NCBI GenBank assembly: GCA_963977065.1
Contig: CAXBNF010000005.1
Coordinates: forward strand, 1 to 64,000
Direction of reading: 5' to 3'
Length of the DNA: 64,000 bases
Source: Planktosalinus sp963977065
GTDB lineage: Bacteria; Bacteroidota; Bacteroidia; Flavobacteriales; Flavobacteriaceae
Part shown: in pieces, positions 1 through 8,964 of the stretch
Layout: every line of letters begins with the position of its first letter
Position numbering within the stretch: position 1 is the stretch's first letter
Program-made: the position numbers and the translations under genes
Notes under the pieces: generated by a model
Databases searched by the model: none
What the model saw: only the letters and a program-made list of their open reading frames with translations
Told to the model about the DNA's origin: nothing

Positions 1-56
1 TGTTTGCTTTCATATAAATTGACTTTAAGTGGTCAACCTATATCAGGGACGTACAA

Positions 57-98
57 ACTTCTAACCTCTAACCTCAAACCTCTAACTTCAAACTTAAA
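57..98. repeat. Heptamer tandem repeat after tsaD
   Basis: Six consecutive 7-bp units follow the pattern ACYTCWA (acttcta, acctcta, acctcaa, acctcta, acttcaa, acttaaa). They run directly into the tsaD stop codon. The same family recurs at 13897-13931 and, inverted, at 27672-27699. The first 56 bases of the window show no gene I can support. Confidence 0.8.
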
Positions 99-1113
99 AC
101 TCCATTCTGGCTTTAGAGCCAATACTGAGTTCAGTAAACTCCTTGTTTTTAAATTTGAGTTCGCCCACAATGGCAATCATCGCGGCATTGTCTGTACAAA
201 ATTCAAATCGGGGAATGTATGTTTTCCAACCATAGTCTTCTTGGGCTTGTTGCAATGCGTTTCGTATCCCGCTGTTTGCTGATACCCCGCCACCAATGGC
301 AATTTCGGTTATACCGGTCGCTTTCACGGCATTTTTGATTTTATCCATTAAATAATCAACAATGGTAAACTGTATGGATGCACAAATATCAGCCAGGTTT
401 TCTTCAATAAAATGCGGGTTTTTTTTGACTTCGTTTTGGATAAAATACAAAACAGCTGTTTTGAGTCCGCTAAAGCTAAAATCAAGCGCACCCACTTTGG
501 GTTTGGTAAAAGAGTATGCGTTGGGATTCCCTTTTTGTGCATATTTATCCAACAAAGGTCCGCCGGGATAGGGAAGTCCGAGTATTTTAGCAGATTTATC
601 AAAGGCCTCCCCCACAGCATCATCGATGGTTTGTCCAATTATTTTCATATCAAAATAGTCATGAACCTGCACCATTTGTGTATGACCGCCACTTATGGTA
701 AGTGCCAGAAAAGGGAAATTAGGTTTGGTTTGTCCTTCGGCTTCAATAAAATGTGCCAGGATATGCGCCTGCATATGATTGACTTCAATGAGTGGAATTC
801 CCAACCCCAATGAGAGTGATTTAGCAAAGGAGGATCCCACCAGCAGGGAGCCCATCAACCCGGGACCGCGAGTAAATGCAATGGCACTAAGGTCTTTTTT
901 GCCAATACCGGCTTTTTTGATAGCCAGGTCAATCACCGGAACTATATTTTGTTGATGTGCCCTGGAAGCGAGTTCGGGAACCACGCCGCCATATTCTTCG
1001 TGTATTTTTTGTGTAGCCACAACATTAGACAGTATCTTACCGTTGTGAATGATAGCTGCAGCCGTGTCGTCGCAGGAGGATTCAATTCCTAAAATATATA
1101 TTGAGGGTTCCAT
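94..1113 (-). CDS. tsaD: tRNA N6-adenosine threonylcarbamoyltransferase TsaD
   Basis: Catalytic subunit of the bacterial t6A37 machinery, which transfers threonylcarbamoyl from TC-AMP to A37 of ANN-decoding tRNAs in the cytoplasm, working with TsaB and TsaE. The protein starts MEPSIYILGIESSCDD, the usual TsaD/Kae1 N-terminus. It has the metal-binding HMQAH motif, the ALTISGGHTQ loop and a late DNAAM motif, as expected for the ASKHA fold. Length is about 339 residues, normal for the family. A start five codons upstream is possible, but the conserved family start is the ATG at 1113. It is divergent from tamB, an arrangement common in Flavobacteriaceae. The stop codon abuts a heptamer repeat. 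Confidence 0.97.
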   Translation of the reverse strand: MEPSIYILGIESSCDDTAAAIIHNGKILSNVVATQKIHEEYGGVVPELASRAHQQNIVPVIDLAIKKAGIGKKDLSAIAFTRGPGLMGSLLVGSSFAKSLSLGLGIPLIEVNHMQAHILAHFIEAEGQTKPNFPFLALTISGGHTQMVQVHDYFDMKIIGQTIDDAVGEAFDKSAKILGLPYPGGPLLDKYAQKGNPNAYSFTKPKVGALDFSFSGLKTAVLYFIQNEVKKNPHFIEENLADICASIQFTIVDYLMDKIKNAVKATGITEIAIGGGVSANSGIRNALQQAQEDYGWKTYIPRFEFCTDNAAMIAIVGELKFKNKEFTELSIGSKARMEF

Positions 1114-1147
1114 TTTATTTAGGCACAAAAATTGTTACTTTTATAGT

Positions 1148-1155
1148 CAAATTTA
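1148..1155 (-). promoter_or_regulatory. -7 element of tsaD promoter
   Basis: On the minus strand this reads TAAATTTG, an exact match to the Bacteroidota -7 consensus TAnnTTTG, about 35 nt upstream of the tsaD ATG. No well-spaced -33 TTG was found, so the call rests on the -7 motif and its position. Confidence 0.55.
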
Positions 1156-1180
1156 CTGCAAAGTTAAAACAATAACCGCT

Positions 1181-4100
1181 ATCAAAAAATTCAAAAAAAT
1201 ACTGTTTCGTTTTTTGCTTGCAATTTTTTTGCTTTTGATAGCGATTCTCATCGCATTGACCTTTCCATCTGTACAAACCTATGTTGCTAAAAAAGTCACT
1301 GAAAACATCAATGAGCGGTATGATACCGACATCAATGTGGAGCGACTGGGCATCAACCGAAAAGGGGAAGTCACTTTAAAAGGTGTTTTTATTGCAGATC
1401 ATCACAAAGACACCCTGATTTATGCAAAAGAAGTAAACACCACCATTTTGAGTTTTAGAAATCTTCTCAAAACCAATCTCAATTTTGGCGACTTAAGCCT
1501 TGATGATGCCCTACTGAATGTGAAAACTTACAAGGGAGAAGAAACAGACAACCTCTCTATTTTCTCCGGAAAATTTGCCCCTGAAACACCTCTTGAGAAT
1601 CCGCCTCCCTTTATTCTTGAGGCCACTACACTGAGATTAAATAATGCCACTATCACAGTTACCGATGAAAATCTGGAAACCCCGGAAGTAGTCTCCTTTA
1701 AAAATGTGCATTTGGAGGCTGATGATTTTCAGGTGTTGGATGTTGATGTTTTTGCAGACATCGGTAAGATGCGTTTTGTGTACAACGACCGGCTTGTGGT
1801 TGAAAATTTAAAAGCAGATTTTGGTCTTACCAAAAACAAGATCGATTTGAAAGGCTTGGATTTAAAAACTTCAGAAAGCACCTTAACGGGAGATGTCGCT
1901 TTGCTTTTTGATGAATCAGGGTTTTCAGACTTTGAAAATGCAGTGGTTTTTGATGTTGATTTTCAGCAGTCAAACATTGCCACAAATGAGTTGAATTATT
2001 TTTATAATGAATTTGGTGCAGACCAGTATATTGAGCTTAAAGGCACTTTAAAGGGTCCGCTGAATGATTTTCGCTTGTCCCGTGTTGAACTGAAGAATCA
2101 GGCGACCTATATCAGTGGCGATTTTCGGTTTGAAAATCTTTTAAAGGGAGATGATTCTTATGTAATTACAGCAGAAAACCACAGTATACAATCCAATTAT
2201 TATGATTTAAGGCGTTTTATGCCCGGTCTTCTTGGACAGGTGATGCCTAAGGAAATGGAATCCCTGCGTGACTTTGATTTAAGTGGAAACACGACTATAA
2301 GCGGTACCACTCTGGAAACAGACTCCTCCATAAAATCGGCTCTTGGTAACCTAAAGACCAATTTGAGAATGACCTCCATCAACAATGTCAATCGCGCAAC
2401 TTACAAGGGCACTATTGACATAAACCAATTTAATTTAGGTCGTTTACTGGGCACTAAGACATTAGGCACAACGTCGGCTAAACTGCGTTTTGACGGTAGG
2501 GGTTTTTCACAGGAAAATTTAAATACGCTGATATCGGGCAGTATTTCCAATTTTACATTTAATGATTACAATTACAAAAATGTGAATGTGAGCGGGACCC
2601 TTGAAAATCCCATATTCAATGGTAAACTCACTATCAATGATCCCAATATGAAGCTTGATTTTGAGGGGTTAATTGATGTTTCTGATGCGGAAAACGTGTA
2701 TGATTTTGATGCAAAAATAAAATATGCAGATCTTTATAAAACCAACCTTTTTAAAAGGGATAGTATTTCCATTTTCACAGGAAACATAGGAATGGATATG
2801 AGGGGAACCAATGTAGATGATGTTGTGGGTGTGGTAAGAATTTCTGAAAGCACCTATCAGAATCTGATTGATGATTACTTTTTTGACGACATTTTAGTGC
2901 TTTCTACGTTTGAAGAGGAGGAACGCACATTGCAGGTTATCTCACCCGATGTTATAAACGGTAAGCTCACGGGGCGTTTTCAAATTGAGGATATTCCCAA
3001 TCTTTTTCAAAATGCCGTGGCGAGTATTTATGCAAATTATGTGCCTGTCAAAACAACAGAGAATCAGTATCTCAATTTTAATTTTGAAATTTTCAATAAG
3101 ATTGTAGAGGTTTTTGTTCCTGAAATAAGACTGGGTGAAAATACCACAATACGAGGAACAGTGGCTTCAGATGAATCGAAGTTTAAACTCAATTTCAGGT
3201 CTCCGGAAATTACAGCTTATGGCAATTATATCAAAAAAATTGCTGTTCAGGTGGACAATAACAACCCCCTTTTTAACACCTATATAGAAATTGATTCCCT
3301 CGATGCCGGGTTCTATCAGTTTTCTGAGATGAACCTCATTAATGTCACCATTTCAGACACCCTGTTTGTAAGGTCTGAATTCAAAGGCGGTCCTTCAAAA
3401 AGTGATCTCTTTAATTTATCCATGTATCACACAATCAACCCAAATGGCAAATCTGTTGTGGGTATGAAGCGTTCTGATATTTTATTTAAAGAGAATCTTT
3501 GGTTTATTAATGAAGTAAATGACACACTCAATAAAATTGTATTTGATAACAACTTCAATGATGTAATCTTGGATTCGTTGGTATTGAGTCATCAAAATGA
3601 ACTCATTCAAATGGCCGGTAAACTAAGCGACAGCAGTTATAAAGATGTGCGCTTGTATTTCAAGGATGTTGATATTGGCAAAATTACACCGGAGATTGAC
3701 AGTCTTTCACTATCAGGTAATGTAAACGGTAATTTTACTTTTATACAACGCGAGGCTTTGTATTACCCCAGTTCAAATGTCACTATCGACAATTTGATTA
3801 TTAATGATAATGAAATGGGGAATTTATTGCTGGATATTTCGGGGAATGAGGATTTAACCAGCTATGACATCAACACAACACTTACCAATAAAGATGTTGA
3901 GTCAATCACAGCGATTGGAAACATACAGGTAAATGAAATGGCTTCCACTATCAATCTAGATGTGGGACTCACAGATTTTAACCTCAGTGCTTTGAGTCCG
4001 TTTGGTGGTGGAGTAATTGAGGACATCAGGGGCTTTGTTTCCGGCAATGCAAAAGTAACAGGCAATTACAAATCGCCTGATTTAACAGGTCGATTGAATC

Positions 4101-5638
4101 TCAATCAAACTGGTATCAAAATTCCGGAACTCAATATTGATTTTGAATTTGAAGAGGAGACACGCATTCTTTTATCAAAAAACAAGTTTACCATTCCCAA
4201 AACCGAGGTGACAGATACCAAGCACGACACAAAAGCTTCCGTAAACGGATATTTTGAACATACCAATTTTTCAAACTGGGCTATGAATCTGGATATAGAC
4301 ACTAACCGATTTTTAGTATTGGACACAGAAGCAGAGGAGGAATCCCTTTACTATGGAACCGCTTTTATCTCAGGATTGGCCTCTATTTACGGCCCGGTTG
4401 ATGAGTTGGTCATCAAGGTAGATGCAACCACAGCGGCGGGGACCACTTTTAAAATACCCATTAGTGATACAGAGTCTATTGGTGATGATTCGTTTATTTA
4501 TTTTCTTTCACCTGAAGAAAAAGCAGCCCGCATCTCAGGGGAAACCCTTGTTAGAGAGGAGTTAAAAGGGCTTACGCTCGAGTTTGATTTACAGATAACA
4601 CGTGATGCCGAAGTGGAAGTTGTTGTGGATGTCAAAAACAATTCTACTTTAAAAGGCCGGGGAGAGGGTATTCTCTTTATTGAAATCAATACCTTAGGAC
4701 GCTTCAATATGTGGGGAGATTTTCTGGTGTACAATGCCATTTATGATTTCAGGTATTTGGGGATTGTTCAAAAGCCCTTTGTCGTAGAGCGGGGAGGAAA
4801 TATTAGCTGGAATGGAGACCCGGTAAGGGCAAATATAGATATCAAAGCAATTTATGAGACCACTGCAAACCCTTCTGTGTTGCTTGATAATCCCACGATA
4901 AACAGAAAGATACCGGTTGATGTGGCGATTGAGTTGCGCGGTGAATTGATCTCCCCTGAGATGGAATACACCATAGATTTTCCAACGGCAAGTTCGATTA
5001 TTAAATCAGAATTGGCATACAAGCTCGACGACAGGCAGCAACGTGAGTTGCAGGTGCTTTATTTAATTTCAACCGGTTCCTTTTCCAGTGACCGTTTTAC
5101 AATTGAACAGGGAACAGCCACTTTTGTGGAGCGATTTTCGGGGCTTGTCAATGAAATTTTTGCAGACGAGGACGGTAAATTCAATGTGGGATTGAATTAT
5201 TCGCCCGGAATGCGCACCCGAGACCTTGAGACCTCAGACAGGTTTGGGCTCACATTTTCTTCACAAATAAGCGACCGCATTTTAATTGACGGAAGAGTGG
5301 GTGTGCCTGTGGGAGGTGTACAGGATAATACAGTTGCCGGTGATTTTCAAATTCAGGTATTGCTCAATGAAGAGGGAAATTTTAAGTGGAATATTTTCAA
5401 CAGGGAAACGCAGGTTCAGTTTATTGGTGAAAACCAGGGTTTTGAACAGGGTACGGGATTGTCCTACTCACTTGAGTTTGATTCCTTCAGGGAGTTCAGC
5501 AGACGCATCTTTGGCAGAAATGCTAAAAAAGAGGAAGAGATGGAGGTAGAATCTCAGGAGCGCACAGAGAGACGAATGTTAGAAACCCTTCCGGTAGATG
5601 ATGAGATACGACCAAAGGAAAAAAAGAATGAAGATTAA
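1181..5638 (+). CDS. tamB: Translocation/assembly module TamB (DUF490)
   Basis: Very large inner-membrane-anchored periplasmic protein, about 1485 residues. It has an N-terminal membrane helix (near FLLAIFLLLIAILIAL), a long stretch of repeated beta-strand AsmA/TamB-like sequence, and a C-terminal DUF490 domain around residues 1000-1450. TamB-like proteins form lipid-carrying bridges and help assemble the outer membrane. The start is unresolved: the basic pre-helix segment KKFKKIL is in frame, but there is no ATG, GTG or TTG between the GTG at 1064 (inside tsaD and upstream of its promoter) and the TTG at 1214 (inside the membrane helix). I placed the start provisionally at the ATC at 1181. 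Product identity is secure, the 5' end is not. Confidence 0.9.
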   Translation: MKKFKKILFRFLLAIFLLLIAILIALTFPSVQTYVAKKVTENINERYDTDINVERLGINRKGEVTLKGVFIADHHKDTLIYAKEVNTTILSFRNLLKTNLNFGDLSLDDALLNVKTYKGEETDNLSIFSGKFAPETPLENPPPFILEATTLRLNNATITVTDENLETPEVVSFKNVHLEADDFQVLDVDVFADIGKMRFVYNDRLVVENLKADFGLTKNKIDLKGLDLKTSESTLTGDVALLFDESGFSDFENAVVFDVDFQQSNIATNELNYFYNEFGADQYIELKGTLKGPLNDFRLSRVELKNQATYISGDFRFENLLKGDDSYVITAENHSIQSNYYDLRRFMPGLLGQVMPKEMESLRDFDLSGNTTISGTTLETDSSIKSALGNLKTNLRMTSINNVNRATYKGTIDINQFNLGRLLGTKTLGTTSAKLRFDGRGFSQENLNTLISGSISNFTFNDYNYKNVNVSGTLENPIFNGKLTINDPNMKLDFEGLIDVSDAENVYDFDAKIKYADLYKTNLFKRDSISIFTGNIGMDMRGTNVDDVVGVVRISESTYQNLIDDYFFDDILVLSTFEEEERTLQVISPDVINGKLTGRFQIEDIPNLFQNAVASIYANYVPVKTTENQYLNFNFEIFNKIVEVFVPEIRLGENTTIRGTVASDESKFKLNFRSPEITAYGNYIKKIAVQVDNNNPLFNTYIEIDSLDAGFYQFSEMNLINVTISDTLFVRSEFKGGPSKSDLFNLSMYHTINPNGKSVVGMKRSDILFKENLWFINEVNDTLNKIVFDNNFNDVILDSLVLSHQNELIQMAGKLSDSSYKDVRLYFKDVDIGKITPEIDSLSLSGNVNGNFTFIQREALYYPSSNVTIDNLIINDNEMGNLLLDISGNEDLTSYDINTTLTNKDVESITAIGNIQVNEMASTINLDVGLTDFNLSALSPFGGGVIEDIRGFVSGNAKVTGNYKSPDLTGRLNLNQTGIKIPELNIDFEFEEETRILLSKNKFTIPKTEVTDTKHDTKASVNGYFEHTNFSNWAMNLDIDTNRFLVLDTEAEEESLYYGTAFISGLASIYGPVDELVIKVDATTAAGTTFKIPISDTESIGDDSFIYFLSPEEKAARISGETLVREELKGLTLEFDLQITRDAEVEVVVDVKNNSTLKGRGEGILFIEINTLGRFNMWGDFLVYNAIYDFRYLGIVQKPFVVERGGNISWNGDPVRANIDIKAIYETTANPSVLLDNPTINRKIPVDVAIELRGELISPEMEYTIDFPTASSIIKSELAYKLDDRQQRELQVLYLISTGSFSSDRFTIEQGTATFVERFSGLVNEIFADEDGKFNVGLNYSPGMRTRDLETSDRFGLTFSSQISDRILIDGRVGVPVGGVQDNTVAGDFQIQVLLNEEGNFKWNIFNRETQVQFIGENQGFEQGTGLSYSLEFDSFREFSRRIFGRNAKKEEEMEVESQERTERRMLETLPVDDEIRPKEKKNED

Positions 5639-5642
5639 AAAA

Positions 5643-6023
5643 TTACTTCATTGCTATCATAGAAATTTCCACATTAACAAATCGGGGTAAATTAGCTACT
5701 TCCACTGTTTCCCTTGCCGGAGCTGTATCTTCATCAAAGTATTGTGCATAGACTTCATTGATTTTAGAAAAATTATTCATATCGCTAATAAAAATAGAAG
5801 CTTTTAGAACGTTTTCAAAGGTCATATTGGCTGCAGCCAAAACGGCTTTTAAATTTTCCATAACCAATCGTGTTTCTGCCAGTATATCATTGGTAACCAG
5901 AATACCGGTTGCGGGGTCGATAGCAATTTGTCCGGATGTATAAAGCATATTTCCCGCTAATACCGCTTGATTGTATGGTCCAATTGGAGCCGGCGCAAGG
6001 TGTGTTTGAATTATTTTTTTCAT
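5643..6023 (-). CDS. ridA: RidA family enamine/imine deaminase
   Basis: 126 residues, the standard RidA (YjgF/YER057c/UK114) length. These small cytosolic trimers hydrolyse reactive 2-aminoacrylate-type enamines released by PLP enzymes. Family hallmarks visible are the GPYNQAV opening, YTSGQIAIDP, and the PARETVEV segment containing the active-site arginine. The gene converges on tamB, with 4 bp between the stop codons. Upstream lie a TAAATTTG -7 element and a heptamer repeat. Confidence 0.95.
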   Translation of the reverse strand: MKKIIQTHLAPAPIGPYNQAVLAGNMLYTSGQIAIDPATGILVTNDILAETRLVMENLKAVLAAANMTFENVLKASIFISDMNNFSKINEVYAQYFDEDTAPARETVEVANLPRFVNVEISMIAMK

Positions 6024-6068
6024 AGATGTGTTAGTGCTAAGTATTAAAATTTAAGACTCAAACGATTT

Positions 6069-6076
6069 CAAATTTA
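6069..6076 (-). promoter_or_regulatory. -7 element of ridA promoter
   Basis: Minus-strand TAAATTTG matches the TAnnTTTG consensus, about 46 nt before the ridA ATG. The sequence immediately upstream, where the -33 should lie, is the heptamer repeat 6081-6130. Its minus-strand units TTTCTTG supply several TTG trinucleotides, but none I counted falls at the usual 17-23 nt spacing. Confidence 0.55.
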
Positions 6077-6080
6077 CAAA

Positions 6081-6130
6081 ACAAGAAACAAGAAACCAGA
6101 AACAAGAAACAAGAAACCAGAAACCAGAAA
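6081..6130. repeat. Heptamer tandem repeat (ACMAGAA)n
   Basis: Seven exact-period units of 7 bp: acaagaa, acaagaa, accagaa, acaagaa, acaagaa, accagaa, accagaa. They fill the space between the ridA promoter and the lptD stop. A degenerate relative lies at 44944-44971. Confidence 0.9.
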
Positions 6131-6134
6131 CCCA

Positions 6135-8834
6135 CTACAAATTCCTATCCGGTTCTCTGCGTTTGTCATATTTGATATCGCTCAATACTGAGGATTTGAT
6201 TCCCACAAAGAAATACCAGGAACTTCTGGCGCTGAAGGGAACCCAGTTGAAACTCATTTGCCAGCTTTCTAGATCCCGCTGAAAGCGAAATTGTGTAAAC
6301 GTAAAGCCTTTGCCTTTAAAATCATATCCTGATGAGGCGCCTACAGACCATCTTGGCGATAGTACAACATTTCCACTGAACATCAACGAATGGGATGAAA
6401 TTTCATTTTCGCGACGGCTGTTTGAATAGGTGACGGTATAAGCCAGTCTAAAGTCCCAGGGGATAGCATAATTGTAACGTCCAATACTAACATCCCGATC
6501 TTCTTCACGATTTCTATTTCCAACGAATGTAGGGTCTGAAAGTTCGTTTGAATTTCCAAACAAATCGTCGGGTCGGCCTCCGTTTTTAAAGGTTTCATTA
6601 GTTTCTTCACTGCCCTCATTATTTTTCTCAAAATCACGACTGGTAAACGAGTAATTTAAACTCACATTGGCTTGCGTGAGGCGAAAAAGGCTCCCCCCAT
6701 TATCGATATTGAAGGTATTGATTTTATTGTTGTTGTTATCCAACGCATAGGGGTCTAAAGTTCCATTGAAATTGAAATCTAATTTTTGAACCAGAGGAAT
6801 ACTTCCTGTGATGTTAACCGGCTGCCATTTGAGACTGTCTGCTGAAATCGAATAGGAGGATGAAAAATTGAGGTTGTTGAGCAGAGCTATGCGTTTGGAT
6901 TCTGTTGCTGTGGTATCTCGGTCACGTACTTTTGCCTCCAGAGTATTGCTAAGGCCAAAACCAATATTGCTTGAGTAGTTTTGATTGGGAGCACCAAACA
7001 TGGTATTCTCAAACCTTGAATACACTAAGATTTCTTCTTCAGACAATCCGCCTGCAATTGTGGGGGTGTATTTCAATTCCTCATAATATTGATCAAATCC
7101 GGGGTTGATTGAGTAACTCACATTGGGACGCATTACGTGTCTTATGGTTTGGATTTTCTTATCAGGCCCAAAATTGAACATTCCATACAAGGTTGTTCCC
7201 AAGCTGGCAGAAAAATTATAGGTTCTGAAACTATCAAATCCATTTACGGTATCTATAACCACCTGATTGAGTTCCTGATCAAAAGAACGCCGTGTGGTTT
7301 TCATGACCCAGGTTTCCTGATAACTTGTCCCGGCACTGGCACTCAGGTAATTTAATATTTTAAAATTGGTGCTTATTGGAATGTTATGCCGGGCTCCCAA
7401 TTGGGCATCATCAAACATTTTTTGAGTAAAAAACAAAGAGTCTGTGGTGCGCATTCTGTTTTCTGCACTCACATCATATTGAAAATTGATGTTTTGCAGA
7501 GCGCCATTTTTGATGCCGCTTTTTGGAGCAAAGGGAAATACTCTTGAAACACTGGCCGAAACAGTGGGTAATGTTAAATTGATTTCCTGCGTATTTGTAT
7601 TTTGGGAATGTGTTGCTGCAATATTTAAATTCACTTGGGGTTCACCTTCAAATGTTTTGGAATAAGAAACAGAGGAGCTTAGGGTATTGTTCAGGAAGCT
7701 GGCAGTGTTTAATTGGTTTATGGACTCCTGAAAAAACCGGCTGCTTCCTAGGTTTACAGATGCAGAAAAGCGGGAACTGGGATTTGCCTTGGCGTCCTGT
7801 GAGTGTGACCACCTTATGTTGTAAACAGAGGACTGAGAAAAATCAGGGAAGCCCCGTTCGCTATTAAGCAGATTTTCATATCTGAAGCTCATGTTTCCGC
7901 GAAAGCGGTAACGCAAGGCATAATTTGATTCCAGTCTCAAAGCATAACTTCCGTTTGTATAATAATCTCCCAGGGTTAACAAATCAATATAATCATTGAT
8001 TGCAAAATAGTAGCCTCCGTTTTGGAAAAAGAATCCCCTGTTGCTGTTTTCTCCAATCGTGGGTATAATGAAGCCTGAAGCCCGGTCTTCTGTAAGCGGA
8101 AAGTAACCAAAGGGAAGACCCAGGGGCGTGGGTACATCTGCAATATACATATTGGTGAGACCGGTTACGATTTTCTTTTGGGGTACAAATTTTACTTTTC
8201 GGGAATAGAAATAGTACTCGGGGTTGTCAATATCCTTTGCAGTGGTAAATTTTACGTTATTCAAATAGACCACAGAATCGTTTTCTCTTTTTGAAATTTC
8301 GGCTTTGACCTTGAATTCGCCTTGCTCGGTACGTGAATTGTAGATAAGGGCTTTTTGAGTATCATAGTTAAACCGAATGGAATCGGGTTCTACTTTGTTT
8401 GTGCCTTGTACAAAAACAGGCAGTTGGGTATAATTGCCCACAGAATCTATAATTCCCTTTGCATACACTTCTTTTTTATTGTAATCCAGAATAATCATTC
8501 CGGCATCAATGCGCATATCTTCATAAACGATATAGGCTTTGTTGTACATATATATTTTGTTTTCTTGCCTATGCATATACACATAATCTTCACCAAAATA
8601 ATCGACAACATCGTTTAGTAATTCCTTTTTTGGAGCGATGGTGTCAATTTTTACCGTATCAACAGCTTGTTCATTGCCGTTTTCCGCAATGGGAGTGTCA
8701 GGAAAACTAAGGGAATCAATGGCAGCGGGCAGTGAGATAAGCGGATTGCTACCAATTTCTTGAGCTTGAGATTCATAAGTCCCCAAGACCATAAAAAAAA
8801 GCAATAAAACCAGATGAAGTTTATTTGTTTGCAA
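6135..8834 (-). CDS. lptD: LPS-assembly outer membrane protein LptD
   Basis: 899 residues with a cleavable signal peptide (hydrophobic stretch ending ESQAQ). An N-terminal OstA/LptA-like jellyroll segment (about residues 75-200; note YVYMHRQENKIYMY and DAGMIILDYNKKEVYAKG) is followed by a long barrel domain (about 230-899) containing PLGLPFGYFPLTEDRASG, typical of LptD insertion into the outer membrane. It receives LPS from the Lpt bridge and places it in the outer leaflet. It is divergent from the amidase gene across a 130-bp spacer. Bacteroidota LptD proteins diverge from the E. coli protein, so the name rests on domain order and these motifs. Confidence 0.88.
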   Translation of the reverse strand: MQTNKLHLVLLLFFMVLGTYESQAQEIGSNPLISLPAAIDSLSFPDTPIAENGNEQAVDTVKIDTIAPKKELLNDVVDYFGEDYVYMHRQENKIYMYNKAYIVYEDMRIDAGMIILDYNKKEVYAKGIIDSVGNYTQLPVFVQGTNKVEPDSIRFNYDTQKALIYNSRTEQGEFKVKAEISKRENDSVVYLNNVKFTTAKDIDNPEYYFYSRKVKFVPQKKIVTGLTNMYIADVPTPLGLPFGYFPLTEDRASGFIIPTIGENSNRGFFFQNGGYYFAINDYIDLLTLGDYYTNGSYALRLESNYALRYRFRGNMSFRYENLLNSERGFPDFSQSSVYNIRWSHSQDAKANPSSRFSASVNLGSSRFFQESINQLNTASFLNNTLSSSVSYSKTFEGEPQVNLNIAATHSQNTNTQEINLTLPTVSASVSRVFPFAPKSGIKNGALQNINFQYDVSAENRMRTTDSLFFTQKMFDDAQLGARHNIPISTNFKILNYLSASAGTSYQETWVMKTTRRSFDQELNQVVIDTVNGFDSFRTYNFSASLGTTLYGMFNFGPDKKIQTIRHVMRPNVSYSINPGFDQYYEELKYTPTIAGGLSEEEILVYSRFENTMFGAPNQNYSSNIGFGLSNTLEAKVRDRDTTATESKRIALLNNLNFSSSYSISADSLKWQPVNITGSIPLVQKLDFNFNGTLDPYALDNNNNKINTFNIDNGGSLFRLTQANVSLNYSFTSRDFEKNNEGSEETNETFKNGGRPDDLFGNSNELSDPTFVGNRNREEDRDVSIGRYNYAIPWDFRLAYTVTYSNSRRENEISSHSLMFSGNVVLSPRWSVGASSGYDFKGKGFTFTQFRFQRDLESWQMSFNWVPFSARSSWYFFVGIKSSVLSDIKYDKRREPDRNL

Positions 8835-8964
8835 TGGTAATAATCCTATTTTTGTAAAGCTATGGCTTAATTATTGAAGTGTCAAAATTAAACATATTTT
8901 TTGGGTATCTTTTTAAACCCTAATAAAATTAAAATATAAATTATACTAAAGACGTTTCTATTTT

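Noticed and set aside
1..56. Possible insertion-sequence end or gene remnant (AGTGGTCAACCTATATCAGG)
   Set aside because: Too short and at the window edge; no inverted repeat or transposase sequence to support it.
4..282. 92-codon + strand ORF at the left edge
   Set aside because: It reads through the heptamer repeat and the antisense of tsaD; no domain or signal is visible.
1049..1180. Extending tamB upstream to ATG 1049 or GTG 1064
   Set aside because: This would place 40 or more atypical residues inside antisense tsaD coding sequence and across the tsaD promoter.
57..6130. Heptamer arrays as a CRISPR
   Set aside because: Units are 7 bp and contiguous with no spacers, and no cas gene is present.
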